Shown piece by piece: positions 11,541 through 23,175 of a stretch of 64,000 bases of DNA; the stretch's first letter is position 1, and each line of letters starts with the position of its first letter. The stretch is from contig CM057476.1 of the NCBI GenBank assembly GCA_030035585.1, positions 19,204,501 through 19,268,500 of the forward strand, read 5' to 3'. The notes beneath the pieces are model-generated. The model did no database searches, had not been told where the DNA came from, and saw only the letters and a program-made list of their open reading frames with translations. Both the position numbers and the translations under genes were made by a program. The stretch comes from Dugong dugon. Taxonomy: Eukaryota; Chordata; Mammalia; Sirenia; Dugongidae.

Positions 11541-13716
11541 ATATCAATACTGCCCAAAGTATTTTATAGATATAATGCAATCCTGACCCAGATTCCATCA
11601 ACATTCTTTAAAGAGATGGAAAAATTAATTACCAGCTTTATACAGAAAGGAAAGAGACCCCAGATAAGCAAAGCATTACTGAAAAATAAAAACAAAGTAG
11701 GCCTCACACTTCCTGATCTCAGAACCCACTATATAGCCACAGTAGTCAAAACAGCCTGATACTGGTACAACAATAGTCACATTGACCAATGGAACAGAAT
11801 TGAGAACCCAGAAGTAAATCCATCCACCTATGGACAGCTGATCTTCGACAAAGGGCTGAAGTTCATTAAACAAGGGAAGAGAGAGTCTTTTTAACAAATG
11901 GTGCTGGCAAAACTGGGTATCCATTTGCAGAAAAATGAACCAGGATCTTACCTCATACCATATACGAAAACTAACTCAAGATGGATCGAAGACCTAAATA
12001 TAAAACCTTGAACTATAAAGATCATGGAAGAAAAAATAGGGTCAAACCTAGGGCCCCTAATTTATGGCATAGACTATCAAACATAACAAAAAATGCACTA
12101 ACAGCAGAATATAAACTAGACAACTGGGACCGCTTAGAAATTAAACACTTAAGTGCATCAAAAACCTTCTCCAAAAGAGTAATAAAAGAACCTACAGACT
12201 GAGGAAAAAAATTTTGGCTATGACATATCTGACAAGGGCCTAGTCTCTAAAATCTACAAAATACTTTAATACCTCAACAACAACAAAACAAACAATCTAA
12301 TTAAAAAATGGGTAAAGGACATGAACAGACACTTCACCAAAGAAGACATTCAGGCAGCCAACAAATATGTGAAGAGATGCTTGTGATCACTAACCATTAG
12401 AAAGATACAAATCAAAACACGATGAGATACCATCTCACCCCGGCAATAATAGCAATGATCAAAAAAAGAGAAAACAACAAATACTGACGAGGGTTCTGGG
12501 AGACTGTAACACTCATACACTGCTGGTGGGATTGTAAAATGGTGCAACCACTGTGGAAAATAGTATGGCACTTCCTTAAAAAGTTAGAAATAGAAATATT
12601 ATATGATCCAGCAATCTCACTACTAGGTATGTATCCTAGAGAATTAAGAGCTGTGACACACACAGATATATGCACACCCATATTCATCGCAGCATTATTC
12701 ACAATATCAAAAAGATGGAAACAATCTAAATGCCCATCAGTGGATTAATGGATAAACAAATTATGTTACATACACACAGTGGAATACTATGCAACATTAA
12801 AGAATAACAATGAATCTGTGAAACATCTTACGATGTGGATGAACCTTGAGGACATTATGCTGAGTGAAATAAGTCAATCACAGGACAAATACTGTATGAG
12901 ACCACTATTATAAAAAGTTAAAAAAAGGTTTACACATGGAAAGAAACATTTTTTGATGGTTACCAGGGATGAGAAGGGGAAGGAGGGAAAATCACTAACT
13001 AGATAGTAGACGTGTATTAACTTGGATGAAGGAAAAGGCAGTACATAATAAGGAGGCCACCTAAGATACAACTATTGGTCTCTTCCCATCTGGAGCAAAG
13101 AAGAGCGAAGAAAATTAAAGACTTAAGGAAACAATTAGTTCAAAAGACTAATGGACCACACTAACCACAGCCTCCACTAGCCTGAGACCAGAAGAACTAG
13201 ATGGTGCCCAGCTGCCACTACCAACTGCTGTGAGTGAGATCACAATAAAAGGTCCTGGACAGAATGGGAGAAAAATTAGAACAAAACTTAAATTCATTAA
13301 AAAGACCAGACTTACTAATCTGGCAGAGACTTGTGGAACCCCCTAGACTATGGCCCTTAGACACTCTTTTAACCTGGAATTGAACCGACTTCCAGAGATC
13401 ACCTTTCAGCCAAATAACAGACAGGCCTATAAAGTGAACAATAACACCCATGAGGAACAGGCTCCTCAGAACAGTCAACCATACGAGACCAGAAGGGCAG
13501 AATTTGCCAAAAAACAAAGTTCAGAAGGCAGGAAGGGACAGGAAAGACGGGCAAATGGAAATGGGGAACACAGGAAGTAGGCAGAGTGCTGTCACACTGA
13601 GGGGATTGCAACTAATGGCATGAAACAAAATGTGTATAAACTGTTGAATGGGAAACTAATTTGCTTTGTAAACTTTCACCCAAACCACAGTAAAATGTTC
13701 AGGAAAAAAAAAAAAC
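11541..13716 (+). mobile_element. L1 LINE, 5'-truncated, with 3' UTR and A-run
   Basis: Sense-oriented end of L1 ORF2 (decayed peptides such as FFKEMEKLITSFIQKGKRPQ and TLPDLRTHYIATVVKTA) runs to about 12,930. A 3' UTR follows that is homologous to the one at 34,560-35,180, ending in an A-run at about 13,704-13,715. Several stops break ORF2. Confidence 0.88.
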
Positions 13717-13718
13717 AT

Positions 13719-13795
13719 AGTTCTTCTACTCTGACACACAGTGTTGCCATAAGTCAGAATCAGTTTGGTGGCAACTGTTTGTGTGTGTGTGTGTT
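13719..13795 (+). repeat. AfroSINE tail fragment and GT run
   Basis: Contains 'ttctactctgacacacagtg' and 'ttgccataagtcagaatcag', then 'gtgtgtgtgtgtgt'. It directly abuts the L1 A-run. Confidence 0.7.
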
Positions 13796-14321
13796 TAAGT
13801 GCTATCATTATCCTTATTTTACAGATAAGAGAACTGAAGCTTAGAGAATTTAAGCAACTTGTCCAAGGTCACACAGCTAGAAAGTGACAGAACTGAGGCA
13901 AGAACATACACAGTTGGTGACCACATGGTACCCAATGTGTTAAGAAGAACATCATAGGCTTGAAGGATGTACTCAGGCTGCTTGAAGAGGGTGGTCTGGC
14001 TCAGTGCCCAGAACCCCCTCCACCAGTTGTCCATGGTTTATTCAGTGTTTTAGAAGGTGCTAGGTACAAAGATAAGGGCTTTGCCCTCATTATCTCAGTT
14101 ATTTTCACAGCACCAACTCCATGACACAGATAGAAAACTGGGTCTCAGAGAATTCAGTGAATCTGTTCAGGATGGTAAGTGGTGAAGCTAGTATCTCCAC
14201 CCAGGTTGTATGACCTTACACTCTGCCACCTCCTACTCTCACCCTTTGGTGACCCTCGCTGTTGTCTCTTTCTTCTCCCCCATTTCTAACCTTCACTCTC
14301 CCTCTTACTCTTACCCTTATT

Positions 14322-14570
14322 ATAGTGTAGTGGTTAAGATGTGGACTCTGGAGCCAAAGTGTGTGGGTTCAGATCTCAGGTCCACCACCTATTAGCTGTG
14401 TGACCTTAAACAAGTTACTTCACCTCACTCAGACTCAGTGTGTCCATCTGTAAAATGGAAATAAGAATAGTGTTTACCTGAATGTGTTGTTGTGAAGATT
14501 AAATGGATTGATATAAGTAAATGCTTGGAACAGTGCCTGACACATAATAACCTCTATATGAGATGTTATG
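14322..14570 (+). repeat. Near full-length MIR next to DAO exon 4
   Basis: Head 'tagtgtagtggttaagatgt', core 'tattagctgtgtgaccttaa', 3' box 'gaacagtgcctgacacataa'. It ends 40 bases before the exon 4 acceptor. Confidence 0.9.
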
Positions 14571-14609
14571 GATTTCCACCCATCCCTGTACCCCTCCCTT
14601 CCTCTGCAG

Positions 14610-14686
14610 GAACCCTTTTGGAAGGATGCAGTTCTTGGATTTCGAAAGCTGACCCCCAGAGAGCTGGATATGTTTCCAGATTACAG
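14610..14686 (+). CDS. DAO: DAO coding exon 4
   Basis: 77 bases, residues 104-128 plus two bases of Ser129. It reads [20 protein letters not shown], typical of DAO. The acceptor has a strong pyrimidine tract (cccctcccttcctctgcag). A complete MIR ends only about 40 bases upstream, so the branch-point region lies close to or inside MIR-derived sequence. The donor is gtaagg. Confidence 0.95.
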
Positions 14687-14885
14687 GTAAGGTTATTGTC
14701 ACGGGCAAAAGGGGCTGAGAGCCCACAATCCAGACAGACCTGTCCAGATGGTAGCAAGGGATGGAGACACAAACTTTCCTGTCCCGTCTCAAGCCATCTG
14801 GTACCTCTGGTCTTCTGGGGCTCTGTGCAATTCCTTCAGAGAAGATGCCCACCCAGCCTGGGCCTTGAACTGAGGAGGGGGTGGA

Positions 14886-15062
14886 GTTGTTGTTGTTAGG
14901 TGCCATCAAATCTGTTTCAACACATAGCAACCTCATGTGACAAAATAGAACTGCTCAGAGAGTTTTCTAGGCTGTGATCTTTATGGAGCCACTGAGTGGG
15001 TTTGAACTGCCAACCTTTCATTTAGCAGCTGAGCACTTAACCATTGTGCCACCAGGACTCCA
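14886..15062 (-). mobile_element. AfroSINE in DAO intron 4
   Basis: Minus-strand copy from head 'gagtcctggtggcacaatgg' to tail 'gatggcacctaacaacaaca'. The 5'-middle part is partly deleted. Confidence 0.85.
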
Positions 15063-15478
15063 AGGGGATGGGGAGAAGATACGAAATTGCAGAATCTCAG
15101 CTCCTGAAGGGGCTTAAAATTCACCCAAAGATAACTGTAATAATAGCTGCCATTTACTCAGTCTCTTCTATTGGCAACCACTTTGTTCCTGATTCCCAAG
15201 TCCTGCAAGATCCATGCCAGTATCCTATTTTGTAAATGAGGAGACTGAGCTTCAGAGAGATTAGGTGACTTTCAAGTGGCCAAGCTGGGATTCCAACCCA
15301 GTCTGTATGACCTCAAACCTCTCTCTACTTTTCTCGTACAGCCTGATGCCTCTCTGGTTCTCTCCTCACTTCACCCCACACCTGAATCCCCTCTACAAAT
15401 GCATGTCTAATCTCTGCTGCGTATCACAGTGTCAGGGATGGCTTTGTCTGATATAAATTTTTCTTTGCTTTGAGCTGA

Positions 15479-15688
<210 letters not shown>

Positions 15689-15929
15689 TGAGCTTTTGAG
15701 CTTCAGCTTAAGGAAGGCACTCCCAGGGACCAAGGTTGTAGCAGAAGATTAGTTCATGGGATACCTTTCAGTATTGGCCAACCCCAAATCCTGATGAAAA
15801 ACCTTAGGCTAGGTGGAGCTGTCCTTGGTCCTGAACAACCCTGTGCATAAAGACGATGGTGATGGTTCGCATGCCTGGCTGGGGATCAGAATCACCTGGG
15901 CAGCTTTTCACATATGATATTGATTAACA

Positions 15930-16260
15930 AACTCACAAAAATCCCTTAACGTTTGCATAACAGTTTTAAACAGATTCTTAAGTTTTTCAGGTGTAATTAT
16001 ATTATCTGCAAAATAGAAGTTGCCTTTTATTTTTAGACCTCATTTTATTTTTTTCTTGTCTAATTGCTTTGGCCAGTACCTCCAGAACAATGTTAACTGT
16101 TACAGGTGATAGCGAAGGTCCTTGTCTTGTTCCTGAATTTAGTAGGAATCTTGTAGTGTTCCACATTAAGCAAACACTAGCTTGAGAAAAAAATTTACAT
16201 GTATGTTCATATTAACGAAGATTCCATATATTTCTTATTAAGCTTTTAAAAAATCTGGAA
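15930..16260 (-). mobile_element. L1 ORF2 fragment (minus strand)
   Basis: Contains minus-strand L1 reverse-transcriptase-region sequence, recognised from 'ctttggccagtacctccaga' and 'ccttgtcttgttcctgaatt', typical of reversed L1 ORF2. Confidence 0.6.
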
Positions 16261-16785
16261 TGGTGGGTTTTATCCAAAATACATATTTCAGACCCTGTTT
16301 TATGTGTACCGAATCAGAAACTCTGGGGTGGGGCTCAGGAATTTGTATTATAACAAACTCCATGGGTGATTCTAACTAATCACTAGATTTGGAAACTGTT
16401 GTACTAAGGAATGGTTATTTCTCCTAACCTTGGGATACTTATGACTTCTATCCAGCCTCTTCAATTCTCTCAGTGTTTCTTTTCTAGAAGAAATTATGTA
16501 GATGAAACAGTCCTGAGATTATGTTTCAGCATTTATAAGATTTACTTACTGTTATTTTGATGTTTCTACTATGTTTCAAATAGTGACATATTTTTCCTCT
16601 GGGGTATTTAGAGGGAGGGGAGGATATCCATAGCCCACCTCCCTCCTTATGCCCCACTTCTGACGAAGGGTATTCAGCATTAGCCCAACCCTGCCCCTCC
16701 TCTATCCCACATCTCATCCCCTTTGATGTTACAAGGCAATATGGTGGCAGTAGAAAGTGTTAGGAGCTAAGAGACTTGCAGTCAA

Positions 16786-17067
16786 GTCCCAATCCCATCA
16801 TTGACTCACTATATGACCTTGAGCAAATCCCTTCTCCCTTGAGGCTCTCCCCCATTCCCATCTTCCCAAGGAGGGTCTTGGACCATCTTGAGTTTCCCAA
16901 GGGACATTTTATGGACCACTCTTCCAGTCCCAATTCCATCATTGATTCACTATATAACCTTGAGCAAGTCCCTTCTTCCTTGAGGCTCTCCCCTATTCCC
17001 ATCTTCCCAAGGAGGGTCTTGGACCATCTTGGGTTTCCCAAGGGACATTTTATGGACCACTCTTTCA
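16786..17067. repeat. Two-copy 141-base tandem duplication in DAO intron 5
   Basis: Copies 16,786-16,926 and 16,927-17,067 are nearly identical, sharing 'cccaaggagggtcttggacc' and 'gggacattttatggaccact'. The unit is a multiple of three, so both strands show a roughly 100-codon open frame of repeated 47-residue blocks. Confidence 0.92.
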
Positions 17068-17241
17068 GCAAGATGCTTGTGAACTGATTCGACTACACAG
17101 CCATTTTCTCAAGGAGTGTCCTGTGGGACTAATATCCACAGAAGGTTCTTTAGGAAATGCTTCCCATGCCATCCTCTGGGAGGGAGAAGGTCAGGGTGGG
17201 GAACAGAATACAAGGCTTTTTGACATGTCTGATCATCCCAG

Positions 17242-17296
17242 GTTAACTGAGAGGAGAGTGAAATTTTTCCAGCGGAAGGTGGAGTCTTTTGAGGAG
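17242..17296 (+). CDS. DAO: DAO coding exon 6
   Basis: 55 bases, residues 151-169, translation LTERRVKFFQRKVESFEE. It ends in phase 0 at gtgagc. It is the shortest coding exon of the gene. It follows an intron that holds a 2 x 141-base tandem duplication (16,786-17,067) ending about 175 bases before the acceptor. Confidence 0.95.
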
Positions 17297-17652
17297 GTGA
17301 GCTTCAGGGATGAAAGGGGATGGTTGCTGGAGGGAGAAGAGGGGAGGTCTCTACTTCCTTAAGGTTCCCTTTAGGCCTGTTCCAACCTCTTGGCCTTCTC
17401 TCAATCCCAGGAGGACTCAGGAGGCTTCTGTCTTGGTGTTGGTGGTGGGAGTGAAGTGACAGTGGGATCATGGTGGCCATTTGGTGTTAATTTATATATG
17501 AGCCACAGTGAGCTTCAGGAATAGAGAACTGGCTGCCTTTTCCCAGTAGCAGCTGAACCCCTACCCCCACGTTCCAGACACTTGCTTGCTTCCTACTGAC
17601 ATCTAATTTGAAGTTTCTGCACCCGTAGTGGACAGGTTTCAACAGAGCTTCC

Positions 17653-17722
17653 AGACTAAGACAGACTAGGAAGAAAGGCCTGGTGATCTACTTCTGAAAA
17701 TTAGCCAGTGAAGACCTTATGA
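17653..17722 (+). repeat. Fragment of the long AfroSINE-related repeat
   Basis: 'agactaggaagaaaggcctg' and 'ctacttctgaaaattagcca' match the internal part of the element at 55,485-55,805. Confidence 0.65.
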
Positions 17723-17926
17723 ATAGGCATTGCCTGCCCATTTTATAGCTGAGGCAGCTGAGGCTCAGGGAATTGACGGGATTTTCTGAGGTCTCACAGC
17801 AGGTAAATGGTGAAGCGCAGATTTGGAGCCAGGCGCAAATGATTCCTCATTGAGGGAACAGATAGCTGTGGAGTGGGAGAAGGGTCTTCCCCTTCCACCC
17901 CTGCTTGCCATGTTGATTGCTGCTAG

Positions 17927-18031
17927 GTGGCACGAGGAGGTGTGGACGTGATTATCAACTGCACTGGAGTGTGGGCTGGGGCACTGCAGCCAGACCCCCA
18001 CCTGCAGCCAGGCCGGGGGCAGATCATTAAG
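17927..18031 (+). CDS. DAO: DAO coding exon 7
   Basis: 105 bases, exactly 35 codons (170-204), phase 0 on both sides. It reads [16 protein letters not shown], the second FAD-contacting segment of the family, then [10 protein letters not shown] with Arg199, a position linked to human motor-neuron disease variants (family knowledge). The acceptor is tgctag and the donor gtgagt. Skipping it would be in-frame. Confidence 0.96.
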
Positions 18032-18294
18032 GTGAGTCGGGAGGGGGGGATGAGACCACTAGGCTTCGTTGATAGAAAGGTTATTGCTGCATGCTTATGT
18101 CATCTCCTAAGATAGCAGCTGAGTTAGGAATATCCATTAGAGGACCACCTGAGCCTTCTGGGAGTTGACATTTTAAAGAAACAGGAAGTAGCAACCCAAC
18201 AGCCCTAAACTTCCTCTTTCAGGGTTCTTCTTAATTGCAAAGCATGAGTATCTATGTTTGTACATATGTGGGACCTGCATATGGCTGTATTGTA

Positions 18295-18520
18295 ATAAAA
18301 GTAGCAAACATTTATGCACTTTACTGTGTTAATTAATATAATCCCTACCCCAGCCCTTTGAGTTGGGTGCTATAATTATTACCACTGCCATTTCACAGAT
18401 GAGGAAACTGAAGCACCGAAGAGTTAAGTAACTTGCACAAGTTCACACAGTAGTAAGCGGTATAATTGGGATTAGAACCCACGCAATCTGGTTTGAGAGC
18501 CTGTGTGTGTAACCATCATT
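18295..18520 (-). repeat. MIR SINE
   Basis: Minus-strand boxes: 'catttcacagatgaggaaac', 'agttaagtaacttgcacaag'. Confidence 0.85.
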
Positions 18521-18539
18521 CCACATGGCCTCTCATTAC

Positions 18540-19080
18540 ATGTGTGCACGTGTGTGAGTGCGTGCCTGTTTGTGAGCATGTGTGTGTGTGTGCGCAGATG
18601 GGAGTGTGTGTATGTGCATTGATAGGTGTGCATGTATGTGCATATGTGTATGAGTGTACGTGTATGCATTTATAGGTGTGCAGGTACAGATGTGCATTCA
18701 TAGATGTGTGTACATATATGTATGGGAGTGGCATATGTGCATTCTTAGGTATGCATGTGTGCACATGCATGTGTGACTGTGCATTCATAGGTGTCCATGT
18801 GTGTGTGCATATGTGTACATGTCATATGTTCATTCATAGGTGTGCATGTATGTGCACATGTATGTGTGATTGTATGCGCATTAATAGTGTGCGTGTGTGC
18901 GCATATTGTATGTGCATGTGTGCATTCACAGGTGTGCATGTGTGTGCATGAGTGTATCTATGTGCATTCTAGGTGTGCATATATGTGTATACATGTGTGT
19001 GTTGGTGGGTATGTGTGTTCCTGATGTGGACAAAAGTATATGTGTGTGTTCATATGTGTGCCGGAACTTTTCTGTGGATG
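18540..19080. repeat. TG-rich degenerate minisatellite, DAO intron 7
   Basis: About nine units of roughly 41-50 bases, each carrying a variant of 'gcattcataggtgtgcatgt' (near 18,617, 18,667, 18,740, 18,781, 18,830, 18,877, 18,921, 18,964), separated by alternating TG-type sequence. The plus strand is G+T rich. Open frames on both strands here are by-products. Confidence 0.9.
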
Positions 19081-19313
19081 TGTGGGTGAAAATGTGTGCT
19101 TCTGCAAGAAGCAAGGGTGTTTCTCAATCAGGGTGGCCCTTTCTGCAAGAGGCAAGCAGTCAGGTGCAGACTTGGGGCAGAGGGGCCATGGGAGGGCTGA
19201 GGAATCTGGCCTTGCCACTCTTCTCAAAACATCTGGTCATTGAAGGGAGCAAGGGCTGGAGGAGCCCACTGATCCAACTCCTCTGACAAGACTTCTCTGC
19301 CCTGAATCGACAG

Positions 19314-19396
19314 GTCACTGCCCCTTGGGTGAAGCACTTCATTATCACGCATGACCCAGACAATGGCATCTACAAGTCCCCGTACATCATCCCAGG
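19314..19396 (+). CDS. DAO: DAO coding exon 8 with active-site lid tyrosines
   Basis: 83 bases, residues 205-231 plus two bases of Gly232. It reads [20 protein letters not shown]. Tyr224 and Tyr228 of the substrate lid fall at the expected positions. The acceptor is tcgacag. The donor is GG|gtaaaa, weaker than the gtgagt/gtaagg donors elsewhere in the gene. The intron before it contains a long TG-rich minisatellite. Confidence 0.95.
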
Positions 19397-19579
19397 GTAA
19401 AAGGCTGACTGTCTGTCGTCCGGCAGAAGACGGGGCACCTTCATGCTCTCTTTATGATCCTGCTGCCTGCCCCAGAACCCTTGCCCAGTCCCTTCAGTGT
19501 TTTTTGAGTGAATCTGAGCCATTAAATCCCATGGTAGGCAGAACTGAGCCTTGATCAGGCTCCACCTTGAACATGCTTT

Positions 19580-20300
19580 TGGATGCAGTAGTAGCAGTGT
19601 TGGAGACAGCAGCAGTGGATGTGATGGCAGTGACGCTAGAAGTGATGTGAATATCAACAATGGGAATGGCAGTGGGAATGGTGATTGGGGTTGACGGTGG
19701 TGATGACATTAATAGTGGAGGTGGTGATGTTACTTAAATGCTGGTGGTGTTGATGGGATGACAATATTATTGATAGTGGAATGGTAGTAGTAGAGATAGG
19801 ATTGTTGTTGATAGAGAAGACGGTGTCGGTGAAGGGATGAAGACTGGGGTAAGGGTAGAGGGGTAATGTTAGGGGTGATGGCGAGTTGGTGTAGTTGTTC
19901 ATGAGGAGATCAGTGATGGTGATGATTGGGAGTGGGGATGGTAGTTGGTGTTGATGGAGACGGCACTGTCGATGATGTTAATAGTGTAGCAGATACGACA
20001 GTCTTGAAGGCGATGTTAAGGGTGTGGCAGAGATAATACTATTGATGGCAATGTTAATGGTGGTGGTGGAAATGGTGATTGGGATTGATGAAGATGACAT
20101 TAATGATGGTAGTGAAGATGATATTGTTAATGGAGATGATAATATTGATAGCGATGTTAATAGTGGTGGCAGAGATAGTGGTTGTTGTTGATGGTGATGA
20201 CAATGGCAATTACAGTGGTGCTGATGGTGTTGCAGAGAAGACAACGTTGATGGTAGTGGTGATTTGGGTAGAGATGGTACTAAGGATGAATGTGGTGATG
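19580..20300. repeat. Degenerate TGG/TGA tract, DAO intron 8
   Basis: About 700 bases of loosely repeated 'ggtggtgatg', 'atgatggtga' and 'gatggtagtg' units, very poor in C on the plus strand. It ends about 60 bases before DAO exon 9. Confidence 0.88.
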
Positions 20301-20362
20301 GCCCTTATTCATCTCAAAGGCTTTGTTTTCCTTCATCATCCACCCTCCTCACTTTTATCTAG

Positions 20363-20480
20363 GACCCAGGCAGTGACTCTTGGAGGCATCTTCCAGTTGG
20401 GGAACTGGAGTGAGATAAACAATATCCAGGACCACAAAACCATTTTGGAAGGCTGCTGCAGACTGGAGCCCACTCTGAAG
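20363..20480 (+). CDS. DAO: DAO coding exon 9
   Basis: 118 bases completing Gly232 and encoding 233-271, with [20 protein letters not shown] and CCRLEPTLK. The acceptor is tatctag; the donor is AAG|gtacaa, a weak match to consensus. The exon sits between two long degenerate TGG/TGA-type tracts (19,580-20,300 and 20,775-21,065). Skipping it would shift the frame. Confidence 0.95.
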
Positions 20481-20774
20481 GTACAATGGGGAGGGGTATC
20501 AGTGCCCTAGACCAGGGGCCCAGTAGCTTGGTCATGGGGACACTTGAGAGTGGGGATATTCCACCCCTAAGATAATTGGGCAAATCAATTCCAGCGAAGG
20601 ACTGTGGAGTACACCAGAATCTGACACTGTACAGGGAAGTCCCTGCTGTGGACTGATGAAACCTACCTGGCCATGACTAAGAGTGTTCACCCCAGAGGTG
20701 ACATCCCAGAAGCACCTTAGTCTGTCTTTACAAGAAGTTGGATTTGTTGCAGAAACCTCATTTTTTATATTTGC

Positions 20775-21065
20775 CTGTTAGTGGTGATGACAGTAGTTTT
20801 GGTGATGAGGATGAGGGTGGAAGTGGTGGTTGGTATTGATGGTGATGAAAACGTTTGAGGATGTGGATATGATGATGGTGATGGGGTGGTGGCTAGTGAC
20901 AATACCATAGGTGGTGGCTGATAAAGATGGAGAAATTGATAGAATTGGTGGAGGTGGTAGTAATGATGGTAATGATGCCAATGGATTGATAAAGGTGGTG
21001 ATGACGGTTGTGGTAATCAATAAAGGTGACTTTGATGGTGTTTGTGTTGATGATGATGGTAATGG
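20775..21065. repeat. Degenerate TGG/TGA tract, DAO intron 9
   Basis: Same composition and motif as the tract in intron 8 (for example 'gatgatggtgatggggtggt'), now between exons 9 and 10. Almost C-free on the plus strand. Confidence 0.88.
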
Positions 21066-21159
21066 GGTTCCAAAAACTAATTCCCTACTGCCTACAATTG
21101 GCAGCAGAAGGAAAAAAAACAAGTCCAGAGATGGGTTGCTAACACTTTTTTTCCCCCAG

Positions 21160-21258
21160 AATGCAAAAATTGTTGATGAATGTACTGGCTTTCGGCCAGT
21201 ACGCCCCCAGATTCGGCTGGAAAGAGAACAGCTTCACTTTGGACCTTCAGTCACAGAG
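21160..21258 (+). CDS. DAO: DAO coding exon 10 with substrate-binding arginine
   Basis: 99 bases, 33 codons (272-304), phase 0 at both ends. [17 protein letters not shown] is the strongly conserved core; Arg283, which pairs with the substrate carboxylate, is the R of TGFR. Upstream is a pyrimidine-rich acceptor (ttttttcccccag). The donor is gtatgt. Confidence 0.96.
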
Positions 21259-21944
21259 GTATGTTCTACTGGTAAGGAAGGCAATGTCCCCCAGCCCTAA
21301 TAAGACAGCGCTGATATTTTCAGGGAACAGTCATGCCTGTGACTTCTCACAGCCTCCCTGGCAGTCAGGGAAGTGATGACTAATAACTCCTCCTCTATAA
21401 ATGGGGAAACTGAGGCTCAGTGATGGTGAAAGACATGCTCGAGGTAACACAGAGGGCAGTGCTTTGGTTTGCTAAAGTCTGTGGTTGAGTAGAAGAAAAG
21501 TGGGTACTTACTGAGTGTTTACTTTGTGCCAGACATTCTCGCAAGCCCATGACATGAATGACCTTATCGAATCTCCCCTACATCTCTTTGGGATAGGGAC
21601 TATTCTCCCCATGCTTCAGATGAGGAAGCTGGGGCTCCAAGAGGTGAATCACTAGCCTAAGTCGGACCACTGGTGAGGGGCAGGGGTGGGATGTGATTTG
21701 AACCTTGCTATAGCTGACTCCAGAGCTATTTCCTGGATGTCCGAATTGAGTCTGCCCCATCATCTCCCTGGGGTTCCCTCTCATGTTGCCTTCATGGGGT
21801 AGGAACTGGGCTTACTGAAACCAAGGGAGTTATACTGGGCTGAAGGAACTGACCTAAGTAGGTGGTGGCTGGGTTTCTACTAGGAAAGCAATCCTCCCTA
21901 CCTAAGTCACCCTTCCTCCCTGCCTGATCCCAGGCATATGGTGT

Positions 21945-22070
21945 GTGTGTGTCTCTCTCTGTGTGTGTAGAGGGATTGTGTATGTGTGTATAGCAGAATT
22001 TTGTGTATGTGTAGTGTATGTATAAAGGCGTCTCCTGTATAAGTATAAAGCGGTTGTGTGTGTGTGTGTA
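21945..22070. repeat. TG-type microsatellite, DAO intron 10
   Basis: Interrupted gtgt/tctc/tatg runs, including two blocks ending 'gtgtgtgtgtag'. Confidence 0.9.
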
Positions 22071-22628
22071 GAGGACTGAGTAATGGGGAGTCACATATGG
22101 ACTTGAACTCCCTGCTGGTGGTTTTAGCTTTGAACAAGGCCCCAGAGGTCTTGCTTCTGCCCCCAGAATGAGCACATTAACCAGAGTCCATGCATATGGT
22201 CCCCCTGCCTCTCCCAAAGTAGGTAGAAGAGTCTATCTGTTAACATGGAAGATTCATCAGTCCAGAACAGGATGGGAACAAGGAAAGTGATTCAGGGAAC
22301 TTCTAACAATGTGAAAGGGAGAATCTCTGATCTCGAGTTCTAGATGTGATTCTGCTCTTCCTGGGCTGAATGTACTCAAACAGGTCTCTCTACTAAGCAA
22401 AAGAGAAGAGTCTAGGGTGTTATCCTCCAGTTCCCCAAACAATCCCCCTTCCTGCTGTTTCAAGGGCTCCCACTATCTCACCTGGCTGCTGAGAAAAGCT
22501 CTGGGTGGTGTCTGGCTTTTCCCAGAACCCTTTAGGAAGCTCCTGAGTCTCCCAGGGCAGACAAGCTTCCTCTACCTCTTCCCACTATCCCTCGGTGACC
22601 CAACCACCTTCTCTCTTGCCTCTTCTAG

Positions 22629-22760
<132 letters not shown>

Positions 22761-23175
22761 AGACTCCAGTGACCACTACCTCCACACAAGGATTCCTGGC
22801 TCCCCTCAAGAAACTAATCAAGTGTTCCTCTTTAAAAAGTCAGTTACCCCCACCCCACCCTTGACTTCTTTCCACAAGAAGTATGAGATGAGAGGAAACC
22901 ACAAGGTCAATTCACAGAGGAGAGTCCAGCCTAACCTGGGGCCTCCTCTGGTCCCTGCAGTCTCTCCACCCTCTCGAGAATGTTCCACATCCCAGCCCAG
23001 GCCTGACATGATGAAGAACATCTTGGGCTGTTATTCCTTGAGACCTCAGAAGGAAGGAGAGTGCAGAAAATCAAAGAGGCAAGCTGCCCAGAGCCACAGA
23101 ACAGTGAGGATAGTTGAAGTTAAGTCACTTGATTCCAAGTCATGCTGACACATTAAAGATTCTGGAAAGGCCCGC
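22761..23175 (+). other. DAO: DAO 3' untranslated region with candidate poly(A) signal
   Basis: Non-repetitive sequence following the DAO stop. The variant polyadenylation hexamer ATTAAA lies at 23152-23157 and is the first plausible signal after the stop. The exact cleavage site cannot be fixed from sequence alone, so the end is approximate. Confidence 0.6.

Noticed and set aside
16760..17087. 103-codon ORFs on both strands with internal repeats
   Set aside because: Result of a 2 x 141-base intronic tandem duplication lacking stops; no homology or splicing support.
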